Assembly: GCF_001969365.1 (NCBI RefSeq)
Contig: NZ_CP019312.1
Coordinates: 3,348,001 to 3,412,000, forward strand
Direction of reading: 5' to 3'
Source: Tateyamaria omphalii
Lineage (GTDB): Bacteria > Pseudomonadota > Alphaproteobacteria > Rhodobacterales > Rhodobacteraceae
Length of the DNA: 64,000 bases
Shown here: positions 62,320 through 64,000 of the stretch, piece by piece
Numbering within the stretch: the stretch's first letter is position 1
How the letters are laid out: each line of letters begins with the position of its first letter
Notes under the pieces: generated by a model
Seen by the model: only the letters and a program-made list of their open reading frames with translations
What the model was told of the DNA's origin: nothing
Database searches by the model: none
Position numbers and translations under genes: made by a program

Positions 62320-62380
62320 TAGAGCAGATTTTGGCCCAAACGTGGACCAACCACGGCGGGTTTGCTTTCGAGGAAGTGGC

Positions 62381-62932
62381 ATGTTCAGGCGGAAAGAGGC
62401 GGCAGCGTCAGAGCAGTACGCGTCGTCCAACATTAAGTTACTGTTGGTTGCGTCTGCCTTTCTTGCGGTGACGATTGTGCTGATCCTGTTGCAGCCCGGA
62501 TCTGTGACACAGCCGATAGAACAGGTCGCCACTGCGCCGGTGACGGCGAAACAGACCGGCGTCGAAGCAACGGTGACGCGCGCGGACGCTTCCCTTTTGG
62601 ATCTCCAGACCGTTCCAGCCTCGGAGGCGGTGAGCCGTCAGCTGCGTCAGCCCATTCGCCTGACCGACACCGATGCGCGGCATACGGATTTGCGCAGCCT
62701 GACCTCGGCAGTGCTGATCGGCTTTGGACACACGCCGCAGCAAGGTGACCGTTTGCAGGCCCTGTTGGTGCAGGCCCTGACCGAAGGACAATCGAACGCA
62801 TATATCGACGCGCTTTTGAACACTGCCGCAGCGCGGGGTGAGTTTTCTTTGCCTCGTCAGTTGACGACGGCAACCGGACGTCTGGACACCGAAGCACTGC
62901 TGGTCGCGCTGGTTCGTCAGTCGCAGGGTTAG
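62381..62932 (+). CDS. Membrane-anchored protein of unknown function
   Basis: ATG at 62381 with GAGGAAG upstream gives 183 residues. A short charged N-terminus (MFRRKEAAASEQYASS) is followed by one membrane segment at about 19-37 (LLLVASAFLAVTIVLILL), then a periplasmic part of about 145 residues: a Thr/Val-rich linker (TAPVTAKQTGVEATVTRADA) and a helical domain (LRSLTSAVLIGFGHTPQQGD, LQALLVQALTEGQSNAYIDA). I recognise no family. It has its own promoter and converges with zapE, the stop codons overlapping by 4 bases. Confidence 0.8.
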   Translation: MFRRKEAAASEQYASSNIKLLLVASAFLAVTIVLILLQPGSVTQPIEQVATAPVTAKQTGVEATVTRADASLLDLQTVPASEAVSRQLRQPIRLTDTDARHTDLRSLTSAVLIGFGHTPQQGDRLQALLVQALTEGQSNAYIDALLNTAAARGEFSLPRQLTTATGRLDTEALLVALVRQSQG

Positions 62933-63984
62933 GTCGCCCAGTCCGCGCTTTGCATTTCGCGCAGGCGCGAGGCGGTGCGCTCAAACTCGAACGTGCCTTC
63001 GCCTTCCAGATACAGCATTTCCGGCGTGTCGGCGGCCGAACAGATCAGCCGTACATGCGCTTCGTAAAGCGCGTCGATCAGGGTGACGAAACGCTTTGCT
63101 TCGTTGAAATTGCTACGCCCCAGGCATGGGATGTCGTCGATCATCAGAACCTTGCACGCGTCGGCGATGGCCAGATAATCCCCCGGCCCCAGCGGTTTGG
63201 AGCACAGTTCGAAGAAGCTGCTGCGCCCGATGCCGTTGCGAAATTGCGGGATGGTGACGGTGCGCCCTTTGACCGTCAGGTCGAGCGCTTCGGCCTGCCC
63301 GCCGGACAAGTCCGCCCATATTGCGTCCATTTCGGTGCGGGCCTTCGCGCCCAGCGGAGAGAAGTAGACCGGGCTGCCTGACAGCCGATCCTGTCTGTAG
63401 TCGGTGGGCGAGGCCAGTTCCCACACCACCATCCTGTCTTTCAACAGGTCGATGAATGGCACGAAAAGCTGCCGGTTCAGCCCGTCCTTGTACAGATCAT
63501 CCGGCACCCGGTTGGACGTGGTCACGACCACCACACCGGCGGCAAACAGCGCCTCGAACAAGCGCCCGACGATCATCGCGTCGGTGATGTCCGTGATCTG
63601 CATCTCGTCAAAGGCGAGTAGACGAACCGAGGCCGCGACATCGGCGGCGACAGGTGCGATGGCGTCGTCAACGCCGCGTTGGCGGGCCGTGTGCATGGCG
63701 GCGTGAATTTCCTGCATGAAAGCGTGAAAATGCACCCGGCGCGCAGGCACATCGAGGCGCGACGCAAAAAAGTCCATGAGCATTGACTTGCCACGGCCAA
63801 CACCCCCCCACAGGTACAGTCCCTCTGGCGGCTCGGGCGCCTTGCGGAACAGCCCCTTTTTCACTGGGGCGGCCAAGGCCGCGCGGATACGCTCGAACTC
63901 GGGCAAGATGGCCAGCTGCGCGGGGTCGGGTTGCAGGTCGCCCTTGTCTACAAGCGCTTGGTATTCAGTCAAAAGGTCAGTCAT
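62929..63984 (-). CDS. zapE: Cell-division ATPase ZapE (AFG1-like)
   Basis: This 351-residue AAA-type ATPase has Walker A WGGVGRGKSMLMD (Gly60-Ser67), HFHAFMQEIHAAMH, Walker B LLAFDEMQITD and sensor-like TTSNRVPDDLYKDGLNR. ZapE acts at the constricted Z ring in E. coli; the mitochondrial relative AFG1 handles respiratory-chain subunits. The upstream gene lies outside the window. It converges with the membrane-anchored unknown gene. Motifs and length are normal. Confidence 0.93.
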   Translation of the reverse strand: MTDLLTEYQALVDKGDLQPDPAQLAILPEFERIRAALAAPVKKGLFRKAPEPPEGLYLWGGVGRGKSMLMDFFASRLDVPARRVHFHAFMQEIHAAMHTARQRGVDDAIAPVAADVAASVRLLAFDEMQITDITDAMIVGRLFEALFAAGVVVVTTSNRVPDDLYKDGLNRQLFVPFIDLLKDRMVVWELASPTDYRQDRLSGSPVYFSPLGAKARTEMDAIWADLSGGQAEALDLTVKGRTVTIPQFRNGIGRSSFFELCSKPLGPGDYLAIADACKVLMIDDIPCLGRSNFNEAKRFVTLIDALYEAHVRLICSAADTPEMLYLEGEGTFEFERTASRLREMQSADWAT

Positions 63985-64000
63985 CGCCGTCTGTCGTAGC

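Overview
The window is GC-rich, densely packed bacterial chromosome and looks like a member of the Rhodobacterales (Roseobacter-type alphaproteobacterium). This rests on a roughly 900-residue SecA with a C-terminal zinc site, an lptC-lptA-lptB-hpf-ptsN block, a CysQ/KdsB/KdsD surface-glycan complement, a phenylacetate operon of roseobacter style, and several proteins of families I know mainly from that order. I see no tRNA, rRNA, CRISPR array, insertion sequence or phage gene. No gene-free stretch exceeds 300 bases; 122-443, the longest space between track-sized genes, holds a terminator and a 44-residue gene.

Layout. 1-13.6 kb is housekeeping: the end of infB with a strong terminator, a small gene, mutT-argJ-ppiC (minus) divergent from secA, two envelope proteins (one a PstS-like/OmpA fusion), radC, an RTX repeat protein and dnaK-dnaJ. 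13.6-26.7 kb carries alkB, a porin, an ABC-2 polysaccharide-export permease and a glycan run: cysQ, kdsB, four glycosyltransferases, galU, galE and a two-part sulfotransferase. Together they suggest a sulfated, Kdo-containing surface polysaccharide; CysQ would clear the PAP left by sulfation. 26.6-31.4 kb is ptsN, hpf, lptBAC, kdsD and a short RNase D (minus).

31.4-39.8 kb is one minus-strand phenylacetate operon, paaJ-paaA-DUF3291-paaB-paaC-paaD-NTF2-like-paaE-paaZ-paaX, with two non-canonical small genes among the epoxidase subunits. 40-44 kb (plus) has a fused two-subunit 2-oxoacid dehydrogenase E1, a zinc alcohol dehydrogenase and an SDR. 44-52.2 kb looks like a complete sense-import-activate-cleave module for a carboxylic acid: TctD/TctE two-component system plus a coupled solute-binding protein, facing the operon tctC-tctB-tctA-CaiB/BaiF CoA-transferase-citryl-CoA-lyase-like protein. 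Between the arms lie three tandem 11-bp repeats that look like an OmpR-type response-regulator operator.

52.2-64 kb holds three unknown or poorly known proteins, ilvD, a large membrane protein with ABC-exporter architecture whose nucleotide-binding motifs are all degenerate and which ends in a cyclic-nucleotide-binding-like domain (the most unusual protein here), a CPBP protease, accD-folC, a membrane-anchored unknown protein and zapE.

Gene starts were moved from the longest open frame to the start supported by a Shine-Dalgarno sequence, signal peptide or overlap with the upstream gene where the sequence allowed it. Family names are from memory of the families and were not searched.
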